64,000 nt of DNA from Paraflavitalea sp. CAU 1676 (GTDB lineage Bacteria; Bacteroidota; Bacteroidia; Chitinophagales; Chitinophagaceae). The notes below the pieces were generated by a model that had not been told where the DNA came from, searched no databases, and saw only the letters and a list, made by a program, of their open reading frames with translations. The position numbers were made by a program, and so were the translations under genes. Shown here one piece after another: positions 52,240 to 61,628 of this stretch (position 1 is its first letter; each line of letters begins with the position of its first letter). Location: contig NZ_JARHUJ010000003.1 of assembly GCF_029223285.1 (NCBI RefSeq), forward strand, positions 682,001 through 746,000. The letters are read 5' to 3'.

Positions 52240-52995
52240 TTACACCTTTTGCGTTTGGCTGCTAAACCATTTTTCAAAGTCGATGGAGCCCAAGGTCGCT
52301 TTGCCCGCCGGCACCAATGCGGCATGAGTGATTTCTCCACCAAAATACTCGGGCTTGCCATTCGACACTACCTTGCGTGGATCGCCTGTATGTTGCAGGT
52401 ATCGCTCAACAATCTCATACATTTTAAAACGCTCCGGACCGGCTATTTCTACCGTACCATTGACTGGAGTTCCCAGGGCATAATTGGCTACAAAGGAAGC
52501 TACATCATCCGCCGCAATGGGCTGGAATTGTACATCGGAAAGATGCACTTCGTTTCCATCAGTGGCCTGGTTCGCGATGCCCGCAATAAACTCGAGAAAC
52601 TGAGTGCTCCTGATGATCGTATAAGGAACACCTGATTTTTTGATCAGCTCTTCCTGAGCGATCTTGGCACGCATGTATGGGATATTTTGCATGATGTCGG
52701 CCCCAACGATTGAAAGCGCGAGATGATGCTTTACGCCCGCATTGATCTCCGCCCCCAATAAATTACGGCCTGCTGTCTGGAAGAATTCCATGACCGCTTT
52801 CTCTTCAAAAGAAGGAGAGTTAGCGAGATCGATAACGATCGCTGTTTCCTTCATGGCTTCTGCCAGCCCTTCGCCGGTAATAGTATTGATGCCAGTGGCC
52901 GGGGAAGCCGCAATAACGTTGTGTCCTTGTTGACGAAGCAGTCCAACTACTTTCGTTCCGATGAGGCCTGAACCTCCAATGACTACGATTTTCAT
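52240..52995 (-). CDS. NmrA-like NAD(P)-binding protein
   Basis: 251 residues. Rossmann motif G-G-S-G-L-I-G near residues 7-13 and an atypical SDR pattern (VIDLANSPSFEEKAVMEFF, TIIRSTQFLEF, GTVEIAGPERFKM), typical of NmrA/SDR_a5 oxidoreductases or sensors. No YxxxK catalytic pair, so it may reduce or only bind NAD(P)H. It precedes the alpha/beta hydrolase and follows the sigma-54 activator gene (176 nt), which transcribes in the same direction and might regulate it. Confidence 0.82.
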   Translation of the reverse strand: MKIVVIGGSGLIGTKVVGLLRQQGHNVIAASPATGINTITGEGLAEAMKETAIVIDLANSPSFEEKAVMEFFQTAGRNLLGAEINAGVKHHLALSIVGADIMQNIPYMRAKIAQEELIKKSGVPYTIIRSTQFLEFIAGIANQATDGNEVHLSDVQFQPIAADDVASFVANYALGTPVNGTVEIAGPERFKMYEIVERYLQHTGDPRKVVSNGKPEYFGGEITHAALVPAGKATLGSIDFEKWFSSQTQKV

Positions 52996-53171
52996 AATTT
53001 TATATTTTGGGTATGATGATCATAGCAGGCCAACAAAATGCCAATCAGGCAAATCATTGATAGCCAACAATATTGCATTATTCAGCATTACTGTTTTACA
53101 CGGTATTTCGTGAAAACACGAAATGTTTCACTAAATAGAGGGATAAATACACGCAGGGCGGGCAATTATGA

Positions 53172-55787
53172 TCAGGAGAAGTAATCGCTCTTACTGATGC
53201 CCAGCTTTTTGATTTTGGAATGCAAAGTATTGCCGGGTATTTGCAATATTTCAGCAGCGCTGCCCGCGCCTGAAACTTTACCGACACAACGTTTCAATAG
53301 TTGAATAATATATTCCCGCTCAAGCTCTGCCAGCGAACGATTAATACTGAAAGCATTTTCCAGCTTATCTTCAACATTTTGCCGGGGAATAAATACATCG
53401 TCCAATATGCCATCGGTGCTTAGCAATATGCTGCGTTCTATTAAATGTTCCAACTCTCTTACATTACCGGGCCATGTATAACTTCGTAGTTGTTGAAACA
53501 CTTTTGGAGCAACTTTTCTGATGTTACGTCCGGTAGTCCTGCTATACTTCTGAACAAAAAATTGGGTAAGCGGTTCAATGTCTTCAGCGCGGTCACGTAA
53601 GGGAGGCAGGGCAATAGGAAATACATTAAGCCGAAAATAAAGATCAGCGCGAAAACGTCCGGCCTTCACTTCTTCTTCGAGATGGCGGTTGGTTGCTGCA
53701 ATTAATCGTACATCGACCTTAATCGTTTGCGTCCCGCCCAGGCGCTCCACTTCGCGCTCCTGGATTACACGCAGTAGTTTAGCCTGCGCTTCTAAAGGTA
53801 ATTCACCAATTTCATCGAGGAAGAGGCTGCTATTATTGGCAAGTTCGAATTTTCCGATGCGACGGTCCAAGGCTCCTGTAAAAGCCCCCCGTTCATGACC
53901 AAACAATTCACTCTCGATAAGATTTGCCGGTAGTGCAGCGCAGTTAACTTTTACCATCAGCTTGTCTTTGCGCGGTGATGCACCATGAATAGCCCTTGCT
54001 ATCAGTTCCTTACCGGTTCCGGTTTCTCCCAGTACCAAAACAGTGGTATTTGAATCCGCAACCAGCGACATCAGGCGATATACTTTTTGCATTTCCTCGC
54101 CACTGCCAACAATTTCTGAAAAATCATAGATGGTTTTGATCTGCTCTTTCAGGTAATCATTTTCTACTTCCAGCTGCTTTTTATAGGACAGCAGTTTTTC
54201 ATTAGCCTGTATATTGGCAACGGCAACAGATATTTGCGCACAGATACCTTTCAGCAACAACTGGCTGAGCCGGTTTGCCAGCAGCCAGATAGTGCCGATG
54301 TTCTTATTACCCATTCTGAGTGGCAGGCCATAAACATTTTTTAAGCCCGTTGCCTTCCAGAGTTTCGCGTAGGCATTGCCACTGTTCAATTCTTCTTCTA
54401 TATTAAACACCAATCCATCTTCACTGGCTAACACCTTCGATGTATAAATTTCTTCAATGGTGATTCGGGTGGCTGCCATTTTACCAAAATCCGCGGTAGC
54501 TTTTCCAAACAACCTATCGTTATACAAAAATGGCGACATATGAAACCCATCCTCGTCTATCAGGCGGATCATGGCAAATTGTGTGTGCATAGTACTTTCC
54601 AGCACCGTGGCAATGGCCTCCTGCAGATCCATTTTGGTTCGTACGCGTGTAATATCATTGCTGAACTGCAGCAGGAAAGCCTGTTCATCCTGCTTTCGGC
54701 CGATCTGTTCATTGGCCATAATATTCGCAAGGGCAATAGATATTTGCGCACAGATGCCCTGGAACAATTGAATATTGATTTCTTCGATATCCAGCAGCAG
54801 GATACCCAGATTTGTTTCACCATTCCGCAGCCTGATACCTACAAAGTTTTTAAACCCTACCGTTTTCCAATGCTGTAAATAGGGAGCCTTTATCCCTCGT
54901 TGAATTTCCCTTTCTATATTAAACAACAAAGGAATGGGGCTATTCAATACACGGTCCTGCAATCCGTCGTTGATAGGAAATTTGGAGTTCAATAAGACAC
55001 TGATCACCTTTTGATCACCCGTCCTTGCGCCAAGATCGAATACATAGGCCGTCAGGGTAGTATTATCTTCATTGATCCTGCGAATGACATAGCCGCTTTG
55101 GGGGTTTAACTTATTCATTGCCCTGCGAACGGCAAGTCCCAATTCCTTTTTCGTACGTACCGCTGCGATGTCGCAGCTAAAATCAAGCAGGAACGACTTC
55201 TCTTTTTCCTTTTTGAGTATCTCCTCATTTTTAATAATGTTGGATACGGCGCTTGATAACTGGGGCGCAATGCCATGCATAATGCTCCTGAACTCTTCGC
55301 TAAAGCCGCCGGGTATGTCAGTGTAGGTTTGGATAAAACCCATCGGCCTCCCTTCCTTCATCAATTTCGTCACTAAAACTTCTTTTGCCCCTACTTCAAA
55401 ATTAACGCGCAGGAACGCGGGACTTTGTGGCAGGTCCATTACCTCCTCCAGCACAAAAGAAACAGGTTCCCCGGCCTGCAATACCGCCTGGATAAAAGGT
55501 TCATTCAGGGCGAAATGGGCATGAACCATTTCCTGGTACTGTTTATGCGACTTGATAGGTGAATCATCGTTATCGAGCAGGAAAGGAACATAAGTTGCGT
55601 CTTTATTGTCGATCATCATGACGATCGAATGGGTAATGTGAAATAACCCCTTGATCCGTTGCTTAAACAGGATCATGAGATCATTTTTATCCCGTACCCC
55701 CGTCAGGTCATTGCCTAAAGCCAGTAGAACTTGTTTTTCCTTTTTATAAAGCTCTACTGATTGCTGGAGTGTTCCTGCATTTTTCAT
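53172..55787 (-). CDS. Sigma-54-dependent transcriptional activator with GAF sensor domains
   Basis: About 871 residues. The first 560 contain three GAF-like modules, each with a repeated heading such as EKEKSFLLDFSCDIAAVRTKKELG and DEQAFLLQFSNDITRVRTKMDLQ. The AAA+ domain has Walker A GETGTGKE, the sigma-54 contact loop G-A-F-T-G-A and Walker B SLFLDEIGEL; a Fis-type HTH follows (AAEILQIPGNTLHSKIKKLG). The protein senses small molecules and activates sigma-54 promoters; a target is not visible. The start at 55787 is chosen over 55817 because the earlier residues do not look natural. Confidence 0.92.
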   Translation of the reverse strand: MKNAGTLQQSVELYKKEKQVLLALGNDLTGVRDKNDLMILFKQRIKGLFHITHSIVMMIDNKDATYVPFLLDNDDSPIKSHKQYQEMVHAHFALNEPFIQAVLQAGEPVSFVLEEVMDLPQSPAFLRVNFEVGAKEVLVTKLMKEGRPMGFIQTYTDIPGGFSEEFRSIMHGIAPQLSSAVSNIIKNEEILKKEKEKSFLLDFSCDIAAVRTKKELGLAVRRAMNKLNPQSGYVIRRINEDNTTLTAYVFDLGARTGDQKVISVLLNSKFPINDGLQDRVLNSPIPLLFNIEREIQRGIKAPYLQHWKTVGFKNFVGIRLRNGETNLGILLLDIEEINIQLFQGICAQISIALANIMANEQIGRKQDEQAFLLQFSNDITRVRTKMDLQEAIATVLESTMHTQFAMIRLIDEDGFHMSPFLYNDRLFGKATADFGKMAATRITIEEIYTSKVLASEDGLVFNIEEELNSGNAYAKLWKATGLKNVYGLPLRMGNKNIGTIWLLANRLSQLLLKGICAQISVAVANIQANEKLLSYKKQLEVENDYLKEQIKTIYDFSEIVGSGEEMQKVYRLMSLVADSNTTVLVLGETGTGKELIARAIHGASPRKDKLMVKVNCAALPANLIESELFGHERGAFTGALDRRIGKFELANNSSLFLDEIGELPLEAQAKLLRVIQEREVERLGGTQTIKVDVRLIAATNRHLEEEVKAGRFRADLYFRLNVFPIALPPLRDRAEDIEPLTQFFVQKYSRTTGRNIRKVAPKVFQQLRSYTWPGNVRELEHLIERSILLSTDGILDDVFIPRQNVEDKLENAFSINRSLAELEREYIIQLLKRCVGKVSGAGSAAEILQIPGNTLHSKIKKLGISKSDYFS

Positions 55788-55976
55788 GAAATGGGATTTG
55801 CAGTTAACGCAATTCAATGAAATAGATGACTGTAGGACGAATAGAAGGATAGCTTACTCTTACAATTCCAAAATTATGCCTTTCTTCTCATTCGCCCCAC
55901 AACCCAATAACTACTGCAGGAAATTAACTGCTTTCAACTTAATGCAGGTAAGTATGACGCAAAATACCAACTACCC

Positions 55977-56822
55977 CTAGGCAGGTTGATGATCTGTGCT
56001 CTTAGAGATAGATTCCCAGGCTTCTACTTCTCTGCCGATCAGAAGAGCCTTCTGACGAAACCGTTCTACAGCATCTGCCCCGATCGGCAAATGCAGCGGC
56101 GGATTGTTCGAAGCAACCAGTGTAAGGATCACCGCAGCCAGCTTTGATGGATCTCCGGGTTGGCTACCATGAAAATTCGCCATACGAGCCCTCATTACCC
56201 CAACGGTTTCGCGATAATCGTCAATAATTTTAGACGATGTCTGATAAGAATTCGCAGATGCGAAATCTGTAGAAAACAGGCCTGGCGCTACAGACGTAAC
56301 ATGGATACCAAATGGTTTCAATTCAACCGACAAGCCTTCGGATATCCCTTCTACTGCATACTTTGTAGAACCATATAACCCTAAGCCGGGAAGGTCATTC
56401 AAATAGGCAAATAATGAAGATATATTGATGATATGGCCTGAAGCCTGTTTCCTGAGTTGAGGAAGAACACTTCTTGTTACATTAAGCAAGCCAAAGACGT
56501 TGGTATCATATTGCTTTCTGACCTCGTCAGCAGTGGCTTCTTCTGTCGCTGCCAATAGACCATAACCAGCGTTGTTTACCAGCACATCTATTCTCCCGAA
56601 ACGGTCGATGGCGGCTTTTACCCCCGTTTGCACATCGGGTTCGTTCGTTACATCCAGGGTAACCACCAGCAATTGTTCAGCAAAACCCAGCTTATCAGCC
56701 AGTTGTTTTGCGTCCTTCCTCACAGTGGCAACGACCTGATCGCCGCTTGCAAGGACGGCCTTGGCAATTTCAAATCCAAATCCCTTTGATGCTCCGGTGA
56801 TAAACCAAACTTTGTTTTTCAT
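55977..56822 (-). CDS. Short-chain dehydrogenase/reductase
   Basis: 281 residues. Cofactor motif T-G-A-S-K-G-F-G (about 9-16), structural N-N-A-G, and catalytic Y-G-S-T-K (about 154-158), with upstream catalytic Ser (ISSLFAY). A classical SDR that uses NAD(P)H to reduce a carbonyl; substrate unknown. A copy of the TetR operator TGACCGATCGGTCA (56871-56884) lies 49 nt before its ATG, so it is very probably repressed by the adjacent TetR protein. Confidence 0.9.
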   Translation of the reverse strand: MKNKVWFITGASKGFGFEIAKAVLASGDQVVATVRKDAKQLADKLGFAEQLLVVTLDVTNEPDVQTGVKAAIDRFGRIDVLVNNAGYGLLAATEEATADEVRKQYDTNVFGLLNVTRSVLPQLRKQASGHIINISSLFAYLNDLPGLGLYGSTKYAVEGISEGLSVELKPFGIHVTSVAPGLFSTDFASANSYQTSSKIIDDYRETVGVMRARMANFHGSQPGDPSKLAAVILTLVASNNPPLHLPIGADAVERFRQKALLIGREVEAWESISKSTDHQPA

Positions 56823-56870
56823 AACTCATTTTATTTTAGAAATAAGAAGATATAATTAAGTTCCACAACT

Positions 56871-56884
56871 TGACCGATCGGTCA
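56871..56884. promoter_or_regulatory. TetR operator before the SDR gene
   Basis: TGACCGATCGGTCA, a perfect 14-bp palindrome identical to the one at 57519-57532. It lies between the tetR stop and the SDR start. Confidence 0.85.
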
Positions 56885-56902
56885 TTTATTAGTTAAAAAA
56901 AA

Positions 56903-57490
56903 TTACTTTAGCTGGGCCTCGATCATTTTCTTAAGGTTACGGTTGATCACTGCCATTTTATCGATCTTCCGGGTGGTATTGCTGATCAACACCCCTCCCT
57001 CGATCATGGCAAACATCATGGTAGCAAACTCCTTGTAATTCCAGTCTGCCTTAAAGACACCCTGTTGTATACCTTTGCCAATAATATCGATGATGACCTG
57101 CTGACTTTTATTCACCAGGGCAGCCACTTTCTCCAGCACCACCTCATTTTGATCGTCAGCCTCCATTCCAAAATTAAGCATGGGGCAACCGCCTTCTACC
57201 AACGGCTTCAACGGGTTGCGGAACGCATCGATATAAGCAAATAATTTATCCTTGGGATGGTCAACCCGACCAATAGCAGCCATTACCTTCTTCTGTAGCA
57301 TTTCCAAATTGTGGTCTACAACCGCTTCAGCGAGAACGTCCTTGTTCTCAAAATGAACATACAGGCTTCCTTTGGAAAGTTTGGTCACATCCATAATATC
57401 ACTCATCGCTGTAGCGGCTATCCCTTTCTTATTAAAGACGGGTGCGGATTGCTCGATGATCATTTGTCTGGTTTGTTCCCCTTTGTTCAT
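56903..57490 (-). CDS. TetR-family repressor
   Basis: 195 residues from ATG 57490. The HTH domain (about 5-50) reads TRQMIIEQSAPVFNKKGIA and MSDIMDVTKLSKGSLYVHFENKD, the TetR_N pattern; the C-terminal ligand-binding part is helical. It is transcribed just ahead of the SDR gene. Its own promoter contains operator 57519-57532, and a second copy is before the SDR gene, so autorepression and control of the SDR are expected. The ligand is unknown. An upstream start at 57511 is less likely. Confidence 0.9.
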   Translation of the reverse strand: MNKGEQTRQMIIEQSAPVFNKKGIAATAMSDIMDVTKLSKGSLYVHFENKDVLAEAVVDHNLEMLQKKVMAAIGRVDHPKDKLFAYIDAFRNPLKPLVEGGCPMLNFGMEADDQNEVVLEKVAALVNKSQQVIIDIIGKGIQQGVFKADWNYKEFATMMFAMIEGGVLISNTTRKIDKMAVINRNLKKMIEAQLK

Positions 57491-57508
57491 CTTTTTCCAT
57501 TTACGACA

Positions 57509-57532
57509 CAAAGATAAGTGACCGATCGGTCA
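57509..57532 (-). promoter_or_regulatory. tetR promoter -7 element and operator
   Basis: On the minus strand TATCTTTG (plus 57509-57516) matches TAnnTTTG. The perfect palindrome TGACCGATCGGTCA (57519-57532) lies directly upstream, between the -33 and -7 positions, so a bound repressor would block polymerase. Confidence 0.85.
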
Positions 57533-57773
57533 TATTATTTATTTCCCCCTTAAAGATTTGTTATTGTCTCCAACTCAGAACAGTCCTGGCCACAACTTTC
57601 GGAATTTTCTTCGTGGTCATAATCGCCATTTTCAGCCGGATCCCTACTCTCAAACCACCCAAAAAGTTTCTGCACCCCGTAAAGAAAAGTGCAGACACTT
57701 CACAGAATCAATGAGATAGGGTTATTAAGGCAAGTAGTGGATAAAATCACGGCGTCGATCTCATAATTTAACC

Positions 57774-57802
57774 TTGAAACCTACAGAAAATTATCATATT
57801 TG
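57774..57802 (+). promoter_or_regulatory. Promoter of the 60-residue protein gene
   Basis: TTG (57774-57776), 18 nt, CATATTTG (57795-57802; one mismatch from TAnnTTTG). The ATG at 57820 is 17 nt downstream. Confidence 0.5.
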
Positions 57803-57819
57803 CACCTGAACAGTTCAAT

Positions 57820-58002
57820 ATGGCTACCAACCTAATCGACGCTGCCAACAATTACAGGAAACTGTACGACTATTTATCAGTAATGAATGAAAAGCAGATC
57901 ATTAAACTGATGAAAATTGCTGTGGGAATTTTACCGCTGCAAGCCTTTTCGAAAGAAGAAATAGATCTGTTACAAGGCGTATCTACCATGACCATCCAAT
58001 AG
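57820..58002 (+). CDS. Small hypothetical protein
   Basis: 60 residues, hydrophilic and helical (NNYRKLYDYLSVMNEKQIIKL), no known family. A credible promoter lies just upstream. The short length and lack of neighbours mean it could also be spurious, but its codon pattern and start context are fair. Confidence 0.5.
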   Translation: MATNLIDAANNYRKLYDYLSVMNEKQIIKLMKIAVGILPLQAFSKEEIDLLQGVSTMTIQ

Positions 58003-58152
58003 AGCACCGAGCACTACGACAGACCAGTTTTGTGGTTTTATCTTGTCCAGTTCTTCTTCAGCAATAATAAATTGTAAAAGGTGTTCCATCGTATCGAGGT
58101 GTGAAAATCAAACACAAGGAGCAAAGCACATACGGGGTGCGTATTCCCTATT

Positions 58153-59208
58153 TCATTGTAGATGGTGATTAGGCTTCACTTGCTGATCCCCTTTTGTTCT
58201 AAAATCCGTGATAGTCTTACCATCATAACGATGCACCCCACCTCCAGATCCAAACCATATACTTCCATCGCTAGCTTCCAATATCGCCAAAAAATCCATT
58301 GGTCCCCCTGTTATAATTTCGCTTACAGTAGGCTTTTTATTGTACAAAGACTTTGCATCATAGCGTGAAAGCGCCCAGACGTTCGGATTTACTTCACCTG
58401 TAGTCCAAATGTTTCCTTTTTTATCTTCGATTATTGCATAAGCCCCCCTCTCCGATACCTTAGTATAGGATTTGCCGTCATAGCGCCAAAGACCATCAAC
58501 GTCACCGAACCAAATGCTTCCTTTTTTATCTTCGATTATTGACCAAACGTTTTTAAACGCTTTGCCATCATGTTTTTTCAAAACGGTAAATGTTTTTCCA
58601 TCATAAAAACAGGGCTCGCCCCTTGTGCCAAACCATAATTTCCCGGTTTTGTCTTCCATGATAGTGGTAAGATCATTATTGGAAAGTCCTTCTTTAGTAG
58701 TAAAATTTCGAAAAGATTTCCCATCGTAGCGGCTTACTCCCCCTCCGGTGCCGAACCAAATAATGCCCGCTCTATCTTCATAAATATCCATAACCCGATT
58801 ATCGACAAGTCCCTCCCTGGTAGTAAAATGCTGAATGACTTTGCCATTGTAATGATAAACTCCGGAATCAGTGGTAGCAAACCAAAGGCTTCCGCGTCGA
58901 TCTTCCAGAACATCCCAGAATCTGTGCAAACCTATTTCACTACTTGTGAGATTAGTAAACGATTTTCCATCGTAGCGAAAAACACCACCCCATGCTGCAG
59001 TAATCAAAATGTTTCCGGTTCTATCTTGCTTTACATTCCGAACCATACTCTTAGGCACCCGGGAGGTAGCCAACTCTTTAAGTTGCGACTCGGAGTAGCC
59101 ATTGTGCTGTTTAATGAAATCATCTTGTGGCGGGTTTGTTTGGTTTTGTCCACAGGAAGTGTGAAAAACAAGCATCCAGAACAAAGTATAGATAAGTACG
59201 CATTTCAT
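58153..59208 (-). CDS. Two-component-regulator-propeller (Reg_prop) lipoprotein
   Basis: 351 residues from ATG 59208; signal peptide ends in a lipobox (FHTSCGQ). At least seven Reg_prop blades, each with a conserved G-x-x-W-F-G and RYDGKSF motif (for example GSLWFATTDSGVYHYNGK, GIIWFGTGGGVSRYDGK), making a full beta-propeller of the type used as sensor in hybrid two-component proteins; no kinase part follows. It is probably a periplasmic or outer-membrane lipoprotein. The frame extends to a TTG at 59217, and the ATG is preferred. Confidence 0.87.
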   Translation of the reverse strand: MKCVLIYTLFWMLVFHTSCGQNQTNPPQDDFIKQHNGYSESQLKELATSRVPKSMVRNVKQDRTGNILITAAWGGVFRYDGKSFTNLTSSEIGLHRFWDVLEDRRGSLWFATTDSGVYHYNGKVIQHFTTREGLVDNRVMDIYEDRAGIIWFGTGGGVSRYDGKSFRNFTTKEGLSNNDLTTIMEDKTGKLWFGTRGEPCFYDGKTFTVLKKHDGKAFKNVWSIIEDKKGSIWFGDVDGLWRYDGKSYTKVSERGAYAIIEDKKGNIWTTGEVNPNVWALSRYDAKSLYNKKPTVSEIITGGPMDFLAILEASDGSIWFGSGGGVHRYDGKTITDFRTKGDQQVKPNHHLQ

Positions 59209-59574
59209 TAACAGCAAAACTACTTTGATCCATTCAGCTTGACGGGGCAGGATTGTAAATTATAATGTAACCTTTGTAAATTATTGTAAATAGTACCCTG
59301 GACCTTAGCAACTCGTTGTGTAAGATCATCCCTGACCACAAAAAAGGTGGCTGGCTGTAAGGTAGGTTACGACTACCCGACCCGTTTCGGGCATAAACCA
59401 TTCCATGTATGGGAAAAAAGGGCGTTCAACGCGGCCTATCGCCCGATCGCTGCCAGCACCCCTTATGCGCTGCTTGAAACCGGTCAATAAATTAGGGCCA
59501 CCTGGCCCGGCTGGCTGGCAAAGCTGTCCAAAACAGCGTATCTTGCTCCCGGATTTACTCAATAATCCCCGACC
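59209..59574. other. 366-nt intergenic region
   Basis: Divergent space. An AT-rich stretch with repeated TTGTAAAT (59253-59297) lies near the lipoprotein gene, and a TATCTTGC element (59539-59546; one mismatch from a -7 element) 28 nt before the next gene. A short frame with protein-like composition (about 59353-59490, starting in KVGYDYPTRFG and ending at TAA 59488-59490) may be a remnant of a gene; it has no start codon. Confidence 0.4.
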
Positions 59575-60168
59575 ATGAAACTGCTTACATCCCTACCACT
59601 ATTTTTGCTGTTTGCCGGTACGGCATTTGCGCAACAAAACATTCCCTGCCAATACACCTCCATTAAGAAAGTGCAATACGACAGTGTCGTTCGCATACCC
59701 TTCTTGGTACGTAATCCGCAGATCCAAAAACAACCCGGGCGCCTCATCATTCCGCTGGCCAACCAAAAGTTCAAAGTATTCGACGACATCAACGTCGATA
59801 CGGATATGGGCGAATACAGCTACCTGGGTGATGTACGCAATACCAGACTTTCGCTCATCCGCAAAGCAGCCCTGCACAACGAAATGTATTTCGTCGTGAA
59901 CCAGCTCAACGGGAAAGTAGATACCCTGATCGGCGGACCGGTATTTGCCCCGAACCTGCAGGATTTTGCCTGCCTCAACAATCCCGGTATGGAGGAGGCA
60001 CAACGCATACAACTGGGCACCATCCGCGACGGACAGCTCACCATCAGAGGATATATTCCCGAAAAAAAGAAAACCTTCATTACTGCAATCGGTTATGCCA
60101 TCAACAATGCGCTTTACGCAAAAGATGAGGATGGTAAATGCTGGCAGCTCAACGTCAATACGCCGTAA
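59575..60168 (+). CDS. Exported hypothetical protein
   Basis: 197 residues with a signal peptide (GTAFAQ, about residue 20). The mature chain has an N-terminal strand region, an IKKVQYDSVVR stretch and a C-terminal part ending in GKCWQLNVNTP. No family recognised. Its last 35 bp are duplicated 63 bp downstream (60199-60233), beyond its stop codon. Confidence 0.65.
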   Translation: MKLLTSLPLFLLFAGTAFAQQNIPCQYTSIKKVQYDSVVRIPFLVRNPQIQKQPGRLIIPLANQKFKVFDDINVDTDMGEYSYLGDVRNTRLSLIRKAALHNEMYFVVNQLNGKVDTLIGGPVFAPNLQDFACLNNPGMEEAQRIQLGTIRDGQLTIRGYIPEKKKTFITAIGYAINNALYAKDEDGKCWQLNVNTP

Positions 60169-60233
60169 CCAGCTAAAGTAACGAACCACCGGAATGAGAA
60201 ATGCTGGCAGCTCAACGTCACTACACCGTAACC
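60136..60233. repeat. 63-bp-period tandem duplication of a gene's 3' end
   Basis: The sequence AAATGCTGGCAGCTCAACGT at 60136-60155 recurs at 60199-60218, and the copies stay similar for 35 bp. The first encodes GKCWQLNVNTP-stop; the second has the same tail with two changes and also ends in a stop. Partial decay of a third unit follows. Confidence 0.85.
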
Positions 60234-60382
60234 GGGTGAAGTAACGATCAACCGGAGAAGTAATACTCCACCAGAATGAAGCAGGCCCTCCCCTGCCCCA
60301 GCGCAAACGTTTGCTCATCTTTCAAGCTGTCTTTTCCCTAATTTGTGGTGAACACCATTCACCACCACCTGCCTATACAATT

Positions 60383-61627
60383 ATGAGCGACGCCACTAAA
60401 AATCCCCTCGACAGAAGAAGTTTTCTCGGCACCCTCACCCGCGCCGGCGCCCTGGGTACCGCTGCCCTCACGCCACTGGCTACCCTGGCTGGCAGTGCCG
60501 ATGAGGTAACTACAGGGCAGCCTGCTGCAGTCGAACATATTTTCCTGGCGAAGCCTTACCTGCAGGCCGTGAGCCCCACCAGCATGAGCATTCGCTTTAT
60601 AACCGCCCTGCCCAGTTATAGCTGGGTAGAGTATGGAGTGCAGGGTTCGTTCGACAAAAAAGCGCATGCTATAACCGACGGCATGGTGAACGCCAATAAC
60701 CGCATCCACGAGATCGTGGTGGATGGACTGACCCCAGGTCTTACTTATAACTACCGGGTCGTATCCAAAGAAATAAAGGAGTTTAAGCCTTATAACCTCA
60801 CTTACGGAACAAGTATCCAGAGCGATACCTACCAGTTTTCAACCATCCATCCCGCAGCCAAGGAAGTGAGCTGGCTTATCTTCAACGATATCCACGACAG
60901 GCCGGCTTCCTTCGCGCACCTGATGGGCCTGAACAAGGAGAATCCCTATGACTTTGTTTTCTTGAATGGGGATATGTTCGACTACCAGACCGACGAACAA
61001 CAGATCATCGATCACCTGCTTACGCCCTGCACCAGCTGTTTCGCTACCGGCAAACCCATGATGTTCGTACGCGGTAACCATGAAACCCGCGGTAAATACG
61101 CCCGCAACCTGAAAGATTATTTCACCAACCCGGGTGGCCAGTACTTCAGCTTCCAGTGGGGCCCTGTATTCGCCATGGCCCTCGATACCGGCGAAGACAA
61201 GGAAGACGAACATCCCGTGTATGCAGGCATCGTCGACTTCGATCATTACCGCGTAAAGCAGGCAGCCTGGCTGGAGCAACAACTGCAAAGCAAGGCCTGC
61301 AAAAAGGCTAAATACCGCGTGGTGATGATGCATATACCACCACACTATTCGGGCAATGCACACGGCACTTTGCACTGCCGCGAACTTTTCTCTCCGCTGT
61401 TCGACAAATACAAAGTTGATATCGTAATCGCCGGTCATACGCATACCTATGGCGTACACCCACCAGTGGCAGGCACCCACAACTATCCGCTGATCATTGG
61501 CGGCGGCCCCAAGGAAGGAAACCGTACGCTTATCCGCGTAAAAGCCGACCAACAGGCGCTGACGCTCCAAATGTTGAAAGACGATGGTGCTGAAGTGGGG
61601 AGATATGAAGTGATCGCAAAGAGGTAG
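60383..61627 (+). CDS. Tat-exported metallophosphoesterase
   Basis: 414 residues from ATG 60383. A twin-arginine motif (D10-R11-R12-S-F-L, then a hydrophobic stretch) shows Tat export. An Ig-like purple-acid-phosphatase N-terminal domain (about 55-150; SYSWVEYG, GLTPGLTYNYRVVS) is followed by a calcineurin-like metallophos domain with D-x-H (NDIHDR), N-G-D (LNGDMFDY), G-N-H-E (VRGNHE), H-x-P-P-H and G-H-T-H-T-Y. It would hydrolyse phosphomonoesters or diesters in the periplasm with a dinuclear metal site. The frame is open to 60311, but the extra residues would spoil the Tat signal. Confidence 0.9.
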   Translation: MSDATKNPLDRRSFLGTLTRAGALGTAALTPLATLAGSADEVTTGQPAAVEHIFLAKPYLQAVSPTSMSIRFITALPSYSWVEYGVQGSFDKKAHAITDGMVNANNRIHEIVVDGLTPGLTYNYRVVSKEIKEFKPYNLTYGTSIQSDTYQFSTIHPAAKEVSWLIFNDIHDRPASFAHLMGLNKENPYDFVFLNGDMFDYQTDEQQIIDHLLTPCTSCFATGKPMMFVRGNHETRGKYARNLKDYFTNPGGQYFSFQWGPVFAMALDTGEDKEDEHPVYAGIVDFDHYRVKQAAWLEQQLQSKACKKAKYRVVMMHIPPHYSGNAHGTLHCRELFSPLFDKYKVDIVIAGHTHTYGVHPPVAGTHNYPLIIGGGPKEGNRTLIRVKADQQALTLQMLKDDGAEVGRYEVIAKR

Positions 61628-61628
61628 G

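Larger units (their letters stand above)
57491..57819. other. 329-nt intergenic region with the tetR promoter and operator
   Basis: Contains the TetR operator (57519-57532), the tetR -7 element (57509-57516) and the promoter of the 60-residue gene (57774-57802). The 57545-57770 stretch shows no gene, repeat or hairpin that I recognise. Confidence 0.5.

Noticed and set aside
59353-59490. Protein-like frame without a start codon (ends at TAA 59488-59490)
   Set aside because: It resembles a C-terminal fragment, but it is short and has no recognised family, so it is mentioned only in the intergenic entry.
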